From the NCBI GenBank assembly GCA_905235225.1, contig CAJOKE010000015.1, forward strand, positions 82,384 through 146,383: a stretch of DNA of 64,000 nucleotides, in the 5' to 3' direction. Positions 1 to 9,335 of this stretch are shown here, piece by piece. Each line of letters opens with the position of its first letter. Position 1 is the stretch's first letter. Both the position numbers and the translations under genes were made by a program. The notes under the pieces are model-generated. The model was not told the DNA's origin and ran no database searches. It was given only the letters and a program-made list of their open reading frames with translations. This stretch comes from Paludibacteraceae bacterium (GTDB taxonomy: Bacteria; Bacteroidota; Bacteroidia; Bacteroidales; Paludibacteraceae).

Positions 1-758
1 ATATGAATACTGCCGGAAACCAAAGCCCCCAAGCCACTGACTTTCAAATAATCCTGCACCAACGGCAAGGCGACATCGGTATTAACCTGATCAAGTCTGA
101 AGGTAACCGCATAGCGTTGCGAAGCCATAATATATCCGGCGGTGACGGTGACAGAACCACCCGTAGGCAGACTAAACTGCAGGCCGGCATTCGACTGTTG
201 CGGACCGAAATACAGCCCAGGGACATTAAGGTTGACATTATCCACAGACCAGCGGTTATCGCGAAGCATGTCATGGTATGACAAGCGGCCATTACGCAGT
301 TGGATATCCCGCAAAGAGACAGTCCATTGCGACGGGGTTGTATCTTTAGGAGTAGTGTCATTGGAAGCAAAGCGGCGGACTATATCCGAGAAGTTAAAAT
401 CGTTCGCGCCACTGAGTACCTGTCCCGTGAATTCATCCAAATGGATGTGTGACAAGTTAACGTGTTTTCCCGCCAAGGCAAGCCAGTTCATTTGGACGTG
501 CAGTCTGTCGAACGCCACAAAATCCGTCAAGCCATTAGCCTCTTTACAATGAAAATCCCGTATGGTCACAGTCCCGAAAAAGGGATTAATAAAGACACTT
601 TTCACCGACATGTCGCGTCCTATAAAATCTTGTCCATGATTATTAATGACAGGTTTGGCAACTGGGGACAATGCCATAACGAGCAGCAGCAACGCGACCG
701 GCACACCAACAATCCAAGCGACGATCCGCAGGGATTTTTTCATTTTGTCATTTACCAT
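1..758 (-). CDS. AsmA/DUF748-like membrane-anchored protein, N-terminal part (runs off left edge)
   Basis: Reading the minus strand from an ATG at 758 gives 252 open codons to the window edge, so the 3' end is missing. The protein starts with a basic stretch and one hydrophobic segment (about residues 9-30), then a beta-rich region with phrases such as SVKSVFINPFFGTVTIRDF and HLDEFTGQVL, typical of AsmA/DUF748-like envelope proteins, which are anchored in the inner membrane and extend into the periplasm. Its start lies 13 nt past the stop of the upstream recQ gene, which implies co-transcription. An in-frame ATG at 743 is an alternative start. The role is inferred from family resemblance only; AsmA relatives are linked to outer-membrane lipid homeostasis. 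Confidence 0.7.
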   Translation of the reverse strand, partial: MVNDKMKKSLRIVAWIVGVPVALLLLVMALSPVAKPVINNHGQDFIGRDMSVKSVFINPFFGTVTIRDFHCKEANGLTDFVAFDRLHVQMNWLALAGKHVNLSHIHLDEFTGQVLSGANDFNFSDIVRRFASNDTTPKDTTPSQWTVSLRDIQLRNGRLSYHDMLRDNRWSVDNVNLNVPGLYFGPQQSNAGLQFSLPTGGSVTVTAGYIMASQRYAVTFRLDQVNTDVALPLVQDYLKVSGLGALVSGSIH

Positions 759-771
759 TATATTATTTTTT

Positions 772-2493
772 TCATTTAGTTATTTTTGCAGTACGGCAGA
801 CATCGCATTTACCGCAGGGTGGCGCATCCACTTCGCCGAAATAACCGGCAAGGACCTGCTCTCGGCAGAACTGTTTCTGCTCTGCATATTCAATCATCGC
901 CGCCAAGCGTGTAACATAATGTTTGCGTCGTTCCGCCCAGACACGTTGCGGCAGGAAAACATCGGCCTGCCTCTCCTTCACCATAGTCAAGGCGCATGCG
1001 ACAGTTCTGGGCAGGTAGGTGACTATATGCCTTTGCGCCAAGGAAACCAACAATTCGTGCATAGCATCGTCCACTCCGCTGATATACTGCAGATCGGTGA
1101 AAATGCCCGTATATTGGCGCATAAGGAACTGTAGCAACTGCTCCTGCTGTTTATTGAGGTTGAGTTCATACATTGTCTCCCGCGAGACGTTAATGCGAAC
1201 ACGGGGTTGTGTTTCCTGTTCATCATGGAATTCTATCCATCCGGCTTGCGAGAGCAGATGCAAGGCGGCATAGGTCTGCAAGAGGGGGAGGTGCATCACC
1301 TGACAAAGTTTGTCCATATGCAAGGCGAACGTATGCCCCAGTCCACTACCTTCGCCTATTTGCAAGAAATCGCAGGTGTTATGGTACACCCTGCAGACAA
1401 ATTCCTCGGGTGGAAAATTATCGGAAACACGTTTACGCGCTTTAACACGATCTTCGGGTGCATACAACAAGACGCAATAAGCGTTTTGTCCATCCCGTCC
1501 GGCTCGTCCGGCTTCCTGGAAATAAGCCTCGGGGCTATCGGGCAAATCATAGTGCAGGACAATCCTGACATCCGGTTTGTCGATTCCCATGCCAAAAGCA
1601 TTGGTACAGACCATAACACGGCATTGTGTTTTTCGCCAGGATTCCTGCCGTGCAGCGCGCTCGAGTGTATCCAGGCCGGCATGATAACTGTTGGCTGTTA
1701 TGCGATTATCGTCCAGCAGTTGTGCCAGTTCCTCAGTCCGTTTGCGATTACGCACATACACTATTGCCGACCCCTGTACAGAAGAAAGGATATGAATGAG
1801 TTGCTGCTGTTTCTCTTTGGAGTCGGAACAGTAGCGGACAATATAATTCAGGTTATCCCGATGAACGCTCTGCCGGAACATTTTCCAGTCATCCGTATTA
1901 TTCAACGAAAGATGCCGTACAATATCCTGCGCGACTTCAGTGGTAGCGGTTGCCGTCAGAGCGAGAATGGGGATGCGGTGGTCAAACAGTTCGCGTATTT
2001 CGGCGATGCGGGTATATGAAGGGCGAAAATCGTGTCCCCACTGGGAGATACAGTGTGCCTCATCGACAGCAATGAGGCGTACAGGCAATTGTGCGAGGCG
2101 TTTACGGAAGTCATCACTGACAAGTCTTTCCGGGCTGACATAGAGAAAGCGGTAAGGTCCGAATTGGCAATTATCGAGCGCAATTCGCTGTTTTTCATAA
2201 GGCAGCCCTGTATAGATGGCAGCGGCGCGGATATCGCGCTGTTTGAGATTTTCGACCTGATCTTTCATCAAAGCGATGAGCGGTGTTATGACGAGGCAGA
2301 GTGTGCCATTTTGTCCGCCATTCTGCTCCGCCATGACCAAAGTCGGAATCTGGAAGCAGAGGGACTTACCTCCCCCTGTAGGGAGAATAGCCAAGGTGTC
2401 GTTTCCGGTCAAGACGGAGTTGATGATTTCCGTTTGTAAGGGTCGGAAGGAGTCATAGCCAAAATATTTTTTGAGTACCTGTAGGGGTGTCAC
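772..2493 (-). CDS. recQ: ATP-dependent DNA helicase RecQ, short form
   Basis: RecQ helicases unwind DNA 3'-5' during recombination and replication-fork repair. The N-terminal region has the RecQ motif 0 (YFGYDSFRPLQ), Walker A PTGGGKS at about residues 38-44, the DEAH box, and the motif VI region QEAGRAGRDG; a zinc-binding RQC remnant closes the protein (CxxCDVC near the C-terminus). There is no HRDC domain, so at about 573 aa it is shorter than E. coli RecQ. I chose GTG at 2493 as the start: the longer frame begins with TTG at 2517, but the -7 promoter box lies at 2515-2522, so that codon would not be transcribed, and family members begin close to this residue. The AsmA-like gene follows directly. 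A second, longer RecQ lies at 10876. Confidence 0.93.
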   Translation of the reverse strand: MTPLQVLKKYFGYDSFRPLQTEIINSVLTGNDTLAILPTGGGKSLCFQIPTLVMAEQNGGQNGTLCLVITPLIALMKDQVENLKQRDIRAAAIYTGLPYEKQRIALDNCQFGPYRFLYVSPERLVSDDFRKRLAQLPVRLIAVDEAHCISQWGHDFRPSYTRIAEIRELFDHRIPILALTATATTEVAQDIVRHLSLNNTDDWKMFRQSVHRDNLNYIVRYCSDSKEKQQQLIHILSSVQGSAIVYVRNRKRTEELAQLLDDNRITANSYHAGLDTLERAARQESWRKTQCRVMVCTNAFGMGIDKPDVRIVLHYDLPDSPEAYFQEAGRAGRDGQNAYCVLLYAPEDRVKARKRVSDNFPPEEFVCRVYHNTCDFLQIGEGSGLGHTFALHMDKLCQVMHLPLLQTYAALHLLSQAGWIEFHDEQETQPRVRINVSRETMYELNLNKQQEQLLQFLMRQYTGIFTDLQYISGVDDAMHELLVSLAQRHIVTYLPRTVACALTMVKERQADVFLPQRVWAERRKHYVTRLAAMIEYAEQKQFCREQVLAGYFGEVDAPPCGKCDVCRTAKITK

Positions 2494-2514
2494 AGAATTG
2501 AGCAAAAATTTTTG

Positions 2515-2546
2515 CAAAGGTATATCTTTTTCCTGACATTCACAAA
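2515..2546 (-). promoter_or_regulatory. Promoter of the short recQ
   Basis: On the minus strand a TTTG -33 box (2543-2546) and a TACCTTTG -7 box (2515-2522) are separated by 20 nt, matching the Bacteroidota sigma-ABfr consensus. Transcription should start near 2508, leaving a leader of about 15 nt before the GTG at 2493. Confidence 0.8.
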
Positions 2547-2704
2547 TTATTACGCATAAAATACTCTTTTCCGTATTATTTTGACATTTTGTCAGGGAAA
2601 GGGGGATTTGGGTGACATTTTGATAAAAGGAGGCGGCAGGGAAGTGGCGGGTAAGTGGTTGGTTTAGTAATATACATGTAAGTGGTTGGTATTGGAAATA
2701 ACCG

Positions 2705-2748
2705 AATAATATCCTAATAATAACCTAATAATAACCTAATAAAATCCT
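2705..2748. repeat. Tandem array, 11-bp unit AATAATAACCT x4
   Basis: Four adjacent 11-bp units can be read: AATAATATCCT, AATAATAACCT twice, AATAAAATCCT. The sequence is unrelated to the neighbouring 12-bp array but the period is nearly the same. Confidence 0.85.
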
Positions 2749-2820
2749 AATATAGAGTATGGAGAAAGTGAGAAGAATGGAGTGATTAAAAGTAAGAAGC
2801 GTAAAGGCAGTGAGAAGCAC

Positions 2821-2892
2821 GGTCGGGTGTAGGGACGGGGGTAAGGCCTGGTGTAAGGTTGGGTGTAAGGTCGGGTGTAGGGACGGGTATAA
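2821..2892. repeat. Tandem array, 12-bp unit GGTCGGGTGTAA x6
   Basis: Six 12-bp units with substitutions (for example GGTCGGGTGTAG, GGACGGGGGTAA, GGTTGGGTGTAA). The array abuts the sus operon terminator. Strand asymmetry is strong: G on the plus strand, C on the minus strand. Confidence 0.9.
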
Positions 2893-2923
2893 AAAAGGGC
2901 GTACCTTAGCGGCACGCCCTTAT
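2891..2923 (-). terminator. Rho-independent terminator of the sus operon
   Basis: The inverted repeat AAGGGCGT/ACGCCCTT (2895-2902 and 2914-2921) encloses an 11-nt loop. Read on the minus strand it is followed by a run of T residues (2891-2896), the classical terminator form, 40-70 nt past the stop of the SusE/F-like gene. Confidence 0.85.
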
Positions 2924-2963
2924 AGGAATTCAAGTTAAACTTACACCGAGTAAAGGTTAAGTA

Positions 2964-3605
2964 TTACTTCAAGTTAGCAGTTACATCAATCTCTTTATCA
3001 GCAGAGATGTCGGTAATATCGTTGGTTTGTGCACCACCATCGTTATTGTTGAAGATAACGCTGATAGGAGCAACGACGTCTTTGAACTCATAAACGACTT
3101 TACCGTCAACGACATCAACCTTTGTACCAGGCCAATCACCTGCGAGGTTACCGCCACCGTTCCAAGCGTAAATAGCAACTTCTGTCCATTCAGCGGGGAA
3201 GTTAGTACCGGTAATGGTGATGGTGGTTGTCTCAAGGGGAGTACCCGGAGTGAATGCAGCCTTGAAGGAAGTGATACCTGCGCCATCCCAAACGAGAGTA
3301 ACCTCGATATCATAAGTACCTTCAGCAACGCCAGTGATGTTGCCATCAGCCTCACTGAGTGTTACGCCAGTAGCCTCGGTTACATCAGCCAAGCCAAGCC
3401 AAGCACCGTTAGCGCGGAACTTGAATTGAGCGTCAGCAGCAAAAGTCATGCTGGTCATTTTGTAAACATATGTACCAGCTTTAGAAGTAGCGTCAGTTAC
3501 ATTGGATTTAGCAGCATCGTAAACAGCGAGGCTTGTGCCAGTAGGATCACCCCAACCGTTCATTGTACCAGAGATACCAACAACGAATGTAGAAGGTCAC
3601 CAGTT
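2964..3605 (-). CDS. SusE/SusF-like starch-binding lipoprotein, C-terminal part (after apparent frameshift)
   Basis: This frame continues the gene that starts at 4411. The first in-frame ATG is at 3563 (MNGWGDPTG), but the homologous reading begins upstream, at about 3597, with STFVVGISGT, which is the start of a SusE/F-type domain (VVG...MNGWGD). The C-terminal ~90 residues (TITGTNFPAEW, YAWNGGGNLAGDWPG, VIFNNNDGG) look like a CBM26-type starch-binding module. The product binds alpha-glucan at the cell surface. It cannot be exported from its own ATG because it lacks a signal peptide, so it is either the tail of one protein interrupted by a one-base deletion or a decayed fragment. The stop is followed by a good terminator. 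Confidence 0.75.
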
Positions 3606-4411
3606 TTCTTCATCTCATAAGAATAGCTATCCTTGATTTCACCTTTAGCGCGTTTGAAAGTAAGCACAATGTCATAGATGCCACCCTCTTCGACTTTGAT
3701 GTTGTCACCACCGGAAACCATATCCTTACCAAGAGAAGTTTCAGCCTTTACTTGTTCAGCAGCATCAAGGTTAATCTTCCAGAATTGTCCGTGTGAGAAT
3801 TTGAATTCAGCGCCAGAAGTCAGTTCTTGACCTTTCCAAGTCCAGGATGCGCCATCAGCAGCAGCCTCTGTGTATTGGGTGTATCCCCAACCGTTCATAG
3901 CACCACGAACGCCCCAAACAACAGGAGCGATAATAACTTGTGCGCCACCGGCAGCATCAAGCTGTTTATCCTTGTTGAGGTCAAGCACGATGTGATAGAG
4001 ACCGGTTTGCTCCACTTTCATAGTAGCAGTACCGACACTGATAGCACCAGCATATCCACCTTCAACATCAACACCGTCAGTTGTGAGGTTTTTCTTCTCG
4101 AGAGCAGCGGTGTAGTTAATGTTTTCGTTACCAGCTTTCTCAATGAAAGTGAACTCTTTACCACCTTCGAGGATGATGTACTTTTCATACATACCTTCGC
4201 GAGTAGCTTTGGTCACCTCGTTGGTACCATTTGCCATTCGGCAAGTAGCAGCTTCAGTAGCTTGCAAATTAGCCACGCCAGTAGCCTCACCTACGATGTA
4301 GAATCCGTTTTCAACGATGTTCTCAATCGGAGTCGTCTCTTCTCTTTTACAAGAAGTGAAACATACGCCAACCATAGCGATAGCGCACATGATTAAACTT
4401 AACTTTTTCAT
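3560..4411 (-). CDS. SusE/SusF-like outer-membrane starch-binding lipoprotein, N-terminal part (frameshifted)
   Basis: The product begins with a lipoprotein signal (lipobox FTSC, Cys21), then domains that start NGFYIVGEATG and PVVWGVRGAMNGWG, the signature of SusE/SusF surface glycan-binding proteins that hold starch for the SusC/SusD transporter. Aromatic residues around SWTWKGQE and QFWKINL are candidate sugar contacts. After GD at about 3597 the frame reads into an unrelated 13-residue tail and stops at 3560, while the natural continuation is one frame over. A single missing base, plausibly a C in the short C run complementing 3595-3596, would restore one protein of about 480 residues. Whether this is a real mutation or an assembly error cannot be decided here. 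It is the last gene of the sus operon. Confidence 0.82.
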   Translation of the reverse strand: MKKLSLIMCAIAMVGVCFTSCKREETTPIENIVENGFYIVGEATGVANLQATEAATCRMANGTNEVTKATREGMYEKYIILEGGKEFTFIEKAGNENINYTAALEKKNLTTDGVDVEGGYAGAISVGTATMKVEQTGLYHIVLDLNKDKQLDAAGGAQVIIAPVVWGVRGAMNGWGYTQYTEAAADGASWTWKGQELTSGAEFKFSHGQFWKINLDAAEQVKAETSLGKDMVSGGDNIKVEEGGIYDIVLTFKRAKGEIKDSYSYEMKKTGDLLHSLLVSLVQ

Positions 4412-4494
4412 TTGATTAGAAATTAGTTTGTTAGTTGATTAATAAAAAATTAGTTAATTAATATTTAGTCGTTTTTCAACGATTAAATAGTCGA

Positions 4495-6252
4495 TTAATA
4501 GCCTTCGTTTTGAGTCCAGATAGCCTTGCCGTCTTCACCGATAACGGACTTTTGAAGGATAGCAAACGGAATGGGGAACCAGCGGCGTGTTTTAGCCTGA
4601 TTGGTAACGTATTGTACATTCTCAAACTGGTCGAAACGAATGAGGTCACGACGGCGGCAGTTTTCCCAAGAGAGTTCGCGTCCGCGCTCGGCAAGGATAC
4701 CATCGGAAGTGAGTCCGCCTTCGAGCGAAGTGAACGCATGGGGGTATGCAGCATCGAATGCAGCGACGGGATCGTCATTATATGGGAAGGCACGTTTTTT
4801 GAGAGCCTCGATGGCAGCGTCTTCGATACCGGGTTTGTCGTCATTACCGCCACGCAGTTTGGCTTCGACCTTCATATAGATGACATCCGCATAGCGAATG
4901 AGCGGGAAGTCGTTCTCCATATATTTGTATGTACCGGTTTTGTCCAACTCATATTTGAACATACGTGCGCCGTCGTTACGGAGAGCCTGATCGAGGGATG
5001 TCACTTCACGTGTGATGATAATGAGAGAATCGTTCTTATCAATCATCGGCGTAGTTGATCCTTCGGGGCAAAGCGGTCCAACGAACCAAGCCCACTGGTG
5101 TTCATTATTAGTACCCTTACCTTCATAACCATCACCACGGCAGTCATGGTCATTAAAGAGGTCCATATAAGAAGGACGAGCCACGAAACCATTCCAGCAG
5201 TCAAGCACAAGGTTATAGCGTGTCTGGAACATATAGTGGAGTGTCAAGACAGCGATACGGAGTTTGTTCTTACAAGCATACGCATCACGTTCATTGTTAA
5301 CGGAACCGTCCTCAACGATAGTGAAGATGTTCTCTTTGCTTTTGCCATTTTCAAGAAGGAAGTTATTGAAGTAGTTGGGTTCGATTTCATAAGAACCGGA
5401 AGCGATAACTTCGTTGCAGCAACGAACGGCGTTGGTGTAGAAATCCTGAACAGAGTTGATTTTAATACCAACCTCGGATAACGGATTTTCCCCTTTCTTA
5501 CCATTATGTGAATCAACGGTACGTTTAGCAGCCATAACAGACTCAGGAGTCAAACCATAAGATTCAGCATTCAGATAGAGTTTTGCAAGTAAGGCGTAAG
5601 CCATACCTTGGGTAGTACGTCCGTTGTAGTTAGTGCGGTCCGCCTCGGTAACAACAGCCATGTTGGGTGCGTTTCTCTCCAAGCAAGCAACGAGGTGCGC
5701 CCACGTAACAGCGGGATCAAGCAGAGCCTCGTTACGGTCGGAATAGTCTTCCATATAAGGAATACGTCCGAAGCTGTCAAACAAGAGGAAATAGTAGTAT
5801 GAGCGAAGGACTTCCATCTCACCTACATACATGTTGTACAAATCGGGTGTCATATTTTCCTCATTGCTATAGAGGGTCTCGAGAATATTGTTACAGAGTA
5901 CAGAACCAGCCACGGTACAGTTCCAGATATTCTCAAAAGCTTTACCGTAGGCATTCCAGTTATGGTTATTGAGGTTTTTCCAATAGCCACCATCGTTCCA
6001 GTCACCTCCGACACGTACAGGGCAAAGGCCTTCATCAGCGGTCAGGGTATTAACGCCCCAATATCCCCAGTGGTCGTGCATGAAACGAAGGTCCGCATAA
6101 GCCTGTCCGACCAATGAAACGACGTTTTCTTCGTTTTTAAGCATTTCATCGACCGTAGCTGCTCCGAAAGTATCCTCGTCCAACATGTGGCAAGAGGTAA
6201 TCATGGGCAGCGTCATCGCGCAAATCAGCGCATATCTTACTAACTTTTTCAT
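4495..6252 (-). CDS. SusD/RagB family nutrient-binding outer-membrane lipoprotein
   Basis: This 585-aa lipoprotein (signal ending MITSC, Cys21) is the lid-forming partner of the SusC porin and captures oligosaccharides at the cell surface. After the signal comes the typical SusD N-terminus (DTFGAATVDEMLKNEENV), the TPR-like helical body with GEMEVLRSYYYFLLFDSFGRIPYM, and the C-terminal RagB/SusD domain with a run of the type ERGRELSWENCRRRDLIRF and RRWFPIPFAILQ. It sits 27 nt downstream of SusC. With the starch-type modules of the next gene, the likely ligand is an alpha-glucan such as starch, glycogen or maltodextrin; this is inferred from context. Confidence 0.95.
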   Translation of the reverse strand: MKKLVRYALICAMTLPMITSCHMLDEDTFGAATVDEMLKNEENVVSLVGQAYADLRFMHDHWGYWGVNTLTADEGLCPVRVGGDWNDGGYWKNLNNHNWNAYGKAFENIWNCTVAGSVLCNNILETLYSNEENMTPDLYNMYVGEMEVLRSYYYFLLFDSFGRIPYMEDYSDRNEALLDPAVTWAHLVACLERNAPNMAVVTEADRTNYNGRTTQGMAYALLAKLYLNAESYGLTPESVMAAKRTVDSHNGKKGENPLSEVGIKINSVQDFYTNAVRCCNEVIASGSYEIEPNYFNNFLLENGKSKENIFTIVEDGSVNNERDAYACKNKLRIAVLTLHYMFQTRYNLVLDCWNGFVARPSYMDLFNDHDCRGDGYEGKGTNNEHQWAWFVGPLCPEGSTTPMIDKNDSLIIITREVTSLDQALRNDGARMFKYELDKTGTYKYMENDFPLIRYADVIYMKVEAKLRGGNDDKPGIEDAAIEALKKRAFPYNDDPVAAFDAAYPHAFTSLEGGLTSDGILAERGRELSWENCRRRDLIRFDQFENVQYVTNQAKTRRWFPIPFAILQKSVIGEDGKAIWTQNEGY

Positions 6253-6279
6253 AAACGATATAATTTCAAGATTTCAAAA

Positions 6280-9273
6280 TTATAATAAGTTGAGGTTAAC
6301 ACCAAAGAGGAAGGATCCAGTCTTCGGGTAGTAGTTATTGATGTCAATACCCGGGTAGTCAATGCAGCTGGTATTGATTTCAGGATCGAGACCGGAGTAG
6401 CTTGTGATGGTGAACAAGTTTTGTCCTGTAGCATAGAGACGGAGCGAGCGAACATACTTGGACTCCGGGAACTTGAAGGTATAACCGACAGTGATATTGT
6501 CGCACTTGAGGTAGGAGCCGCTCTCCAGCCAATAATCGGAGAAGTGCTGATAGTCAGCATAAACGGGACCGCCATTAAGTCCTTTACCGGCAGTAAGGTC
6601 TTTGACAAAGAAGTTATAATCGGTAGAGGGGTCAGTACCATCAGGCGTGTACATGAAACGTGTTGCATTCAGGACTTTGTTGCCCAATACACCACGGAAG
6701 AAGATAGTGATGTCCAAATCTTTCCACTTAACGGTATTGTTCCAACCATAGGTAACAGCCGGTTGCGCGCTACCGAGGTATTTTTTGTCAGCAGTAGTAG
6801 GATTGGTAGTAGGTCCACCGTACTGGTCTTCATACACCCATTTACCATCACTATCGAAGCCGAGGAACTTATATCCATAGAACTGACCAACGATACCACC
6901 CTCTTCAAGGATTTGTGTGTAGGAGTCAGAACCGTTGAACTTGTTACCATAGAGGCTACCTTGCGGAGAAGTGGAATAGTTAAAGCCTTTGGAAGGATCA
7001 CTGAGCTTGGTGATTTTGTTTTGATTCCAAGCGAGTGTCAGGCCTGAAGTCCATGTCCAGTTACCACGTTTAACGGGAACACCGGTTACGGCTAATTCAA
7101 CACCGTATGAGAGCATTTCACCGGCGTTAGCCAAGAGTGTTTCATACTGATAGGGAGGAGTCGGCACTTGATAGTACCAAAGGAGGTCTTTGGTATTACG
7201 AACGTATCCTTCCAAGCTACCGAACAAGCGGTTATCCAAGAAACCGTAGTCAACACCGAGGTTGTACTCAAATTTACGCTCCCACTTGAGGTCGGGGTTT
7301 ACGTTTTGAGTTACGGAGTATGTGTTAATCTGTTTGCCAGCGAATGTGATTACGTCAGTTTTTGAAAGCAAAGCAACAGATTTCAAGCTTGAACCCACGT
7401 TGTTACCTGTAACACCGAAACCGGCACGGAGTTTGAGTTCATTACACCAATCGGCTCCGCTCATGAACGGTTCACCTTTGATACGCCAACCGGCACTGAC
7501 AGCAGGGAAGTAGCCCCACTTGTTGTTTGCACCGAAACGAGAGGAACCCTCTGCACGGAGAGAAACGGACAGCAAGTAGCGGTCTGCGTAGTTATAGTTA
7601 ATACGTGCGAAAGCAGCAGCCAACGCATAGGAATTACGGTATGAGCTAACGGTCAAGTTATCTTTATCCGCCTGACCTTCACCGATACTATAGTATTTGG
7701 TACTCTCCATCACGAAACCGCGGTTGGAGATGTTTTGACCATCATAGAGGAAGTGCTGGTACGAGAAACCTGCCACAGCAACGAGACCGTGCTTGCCCCA
7801 ACTGTTTGCATAGTCGATTGTACCTTCGTAGAGTTGTTTGAACGCCTTATCGCCATTACGGTAAGCCCAGTCACCGGCAGAAGCGGCATTCGGTGAAAGG
7901 AGTTTCGGGGAAGTGTAACCATAGGAGTTATTGTCACCCTCTTCGAAAGCAGCGAAAGCGTTAACTTTCAATCCTTCAACGGCTTTGATGTCAACGGTAG
8001 CTTTCAACGAACCACGGAAGTAGTTACCTTCCTGATAAGCCTCTTTCATATTGAGGTATTCAACCGGGTTGTATTGTCCGGAGTTGGTAATGATTTCATA
8101 TCCGTTCGGACTTGTTTCATCGTAGATCGGATAAGTTGGGTTCAGCAAGGCAGCCTGTGTATAGAATGCGCCATCGGAATAGTCGTTACGGTAGTGCATA
8201 TAAGCCACGTCATATTGCAATTTGAGCCATCCATTGAGAGCCTTCTGGTCAGCAGCCAGTTTAGCAGAAATCTCACGACGTCCGTTATTTTTTGCAATAC
8301 CTTGAGCGTCCTTGAAGTTAACAGACGCACGATACGAGAAATTACGGTGTGCGCCGGCAACAGCGAGGTTATGATTATGCGTGATAGCAGCTTTGCGGGA
8401 CAATGCAGCAGTCCAGTCGGTTGAAGCACCATGGTCCATGCTGGTCAGTTTGCCACCAGTATATTGGCTCAGGCTGCGGAACTGCTCCGCATTAGCCATA
8501 CCGAGTGAAGAATTAATCCAAGCGACATTCACGTAGCCACTATATTCAACTTGTGTTTCCACTTTTTCCGTACCAACGGTAGCACCACGTTTGGTAGTAA
8601 TGAGGATGACGCCATTGGTACCACGTGTACCGTAAATAGCGGCGGCAGAACCGTCTTTAAGCACATCCATAGATGCGATTTCATCCGGCGAGATATTATC
8701 AATATTATCTGTCGGTACACCGTCCACGATGTACAATGGGGCTGAACCTGTACCTTGACCGAGTGTGGAGAAGCCACGGATCTGGATATTGTAGCCGGTA
8801 GAGGTCGGGTCAGAAGTTGTACGTGAAATGTTCAAACCGGCAACCTTACCTTGCAACAGACCAACGGGACTGGACTGTACGCCTGCGTTGAAATCCTCGG
8901 CTTTAACACTTGCAACGGAACCGGTAACCTCTTTTTTCTTCTGAGAACCATAACCGACCGCAACAACTTCCTGAATCTGAATAGCATCTTCCTTCAATCG
9001 GACAGTCATGCCATTTTTAGCAGGCAAGGTCTGCGATTGGAAACCCATGTAACTAAACTGAAGTTCTGTACCTTCGGGAACGTTCAGTTCAAAGTTTCCG
9101 TCGAAGTCAGTGATTACACCGTTAGTAGTGCCGACCTGCAAGATACTGGCACCGATAACCGGTTCACCCGTTGACTCCTCATAAACGGTACCCTTAATCT
9201 GCGCCTGTGCCATAGAAGCAATAGTCATCAGCACAGCCGTCAGAACGAGAGATAAATGTTTGTGTTTCATCAT
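6280..9273 (-). CDS. SusC/RagA family TonB-dependent outer-membrane transporter
   Basis: The 997-aa protein has a signal peptide (cleavage after AQA), an N-terminal carboxypeptidase-D-regulatory-like domain (IKGTVYEESTGEPVIGASI), a TonB-box-like stretch before VVAVGYGSQKKKEVTGSV, the plug domain with the SusC signature PLYIVDGVP and SMDVLKDGSAAAIYGTRG, and a long beta-barrel ending FGVNLNLL. It imports oligosaccharides across the outer membrane with energy from TonB-ExbBD. It lies between the sugar symporter upstream and SusD downstream on one strand with short gaps, so all four genes are likely one operon. No extra signalling domain for an anti-sigma factor is present. Confidence 0.96.
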   Translation of the reverse strand: MMKHKHLSLVLTAVLMTIASMAQAQIKGTVYEESTGEPVIGASILQVGTTNGVITDFDGNFELNVPEGTELQFSYMGFQSQTLPAKNGMTVRLKEDAIQIQEVVAVGYGSQKKKEVTGSVASVKAEDFNAGVQSSPVGLLQGKVAGLNISRTTSDPTSTGYNIQIRGFSTLGQGTGSAPLYIVDGVPTDNIDNISPDEIASMDVLKDGSAAAIYGTRGTNGVILITTKRGATVGTEKVETQVEYSGYVNVAWINSSLGMANAEQFRSLSQYTGGKLTSMDHGASTDWTAALSRKAAITHNHNLAVAGAHRNFSYRASVNFKDAQGIAKNNGRREISAKLAADQKALNGWLKLQYDVAYMHYRNDYSDGAFYTQAALLNPTYPIYDETSPNGYEIITNSGQYNPVEYLNMKEAYQEGNYFRGSLKATVDIKAVEGLKVNAFAAFEEGDNNSYGYTSPKLLSPNAASAGDWAYRNGDKAFKQLYEGTIDYANSWGKHGLVAVAGFSYQHFLYDGQNISNRGFVMESTKYYSIGEGQADKDNLTVSSYRNSYALAAAFARINYNYADRYLLSVSLRAEGSSRFGANNKWGYFPAVSAGWRIKGEPFMSGADWCNELKLRAGFGVTGNNVGSSLKSVALLSKTDVITFAGKQINTYSVTQNVNPDLKWERKFEYNLGVDYGFLDNRLFGSLEGYVRNTKDLLWYYQVPTPPYQYETLLANAGEMLSYGVELAVTGVPVKRGNWTWTSGLTLAWNQNKITKLSDPSKGFNYSTSPQGSLYGNKFNGSDSYTQILEEGGIVGQFYGYKFLGFDSDGKWVYEDQYGGPTTNPTTADKKYLGSAQPAVTYGWNNTVKWKDLDITIFFRGVLGNKVLNATRFMYTPDGTDPSTDYNFFVKDLTAGKGLNGGPVYADYQHFSDYWLESGSYLKCDNITVGYTFKFPESKYVRSLRLYATGQNLFTITSYSGLDPEINTSCIDYPGIDINNYYPKTGSFLFGVNLNLL

Positions 9274-9311
9274 ACTGATAATTTGGTTAATAATTTAGTT
9301 GTTTTTATTTT

Positions 9312-9335
9312 TCGTGATATCGTGATGTCGTGATT
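9312..9335. repeat. Short tandem repeat, 8-bp unit TCGTGATN x3
   Basis: Three 8-bp units (TCGTGATA, TCGTGATG, TCGTGATT) lie in the spacer between the symporter and susC and touch the symporter stop codon. No terminator is visible in this 60-nt gap, consistent with read-through into susC. Confidence 0.7.

Larger units (their letters stand above)
2547..2894. other. Repeat-rich spacer between recQ promoter and sus terminator
   Basis: No credible gene lies here. The stretch holds a direct repeat of GTAAGTGGTTGGT (near 2650 and 2680), an AT-rich 11-bp array (2705-2748) and a GC-rich 12-bp array (2821-2892). An open frame on the minus strand (2736-2933) codes only for repeats of TRPY produced by the 12-bp array and is not a gene. 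Confidence 0.7.

Noticed and set aside
1023..1226. Minus-strand short frames within recQ
   Set aside because: Out-of-frame shadows of the helicase gene without motifs.
2736..2933. Open frame on the minus strand with TRPY repeats
   Set aside because: It is a direct translation of the 12-bp tandem array and continues into the terminator; no start context or neighbour supports it.
3027..3620. Long plus-strand open frame opposite the SusE/F-like gene
   Set aside because: Shadow of a real coding strand; other long antisense frames over susCD, frdA, recQ and pnp are explained the same way.
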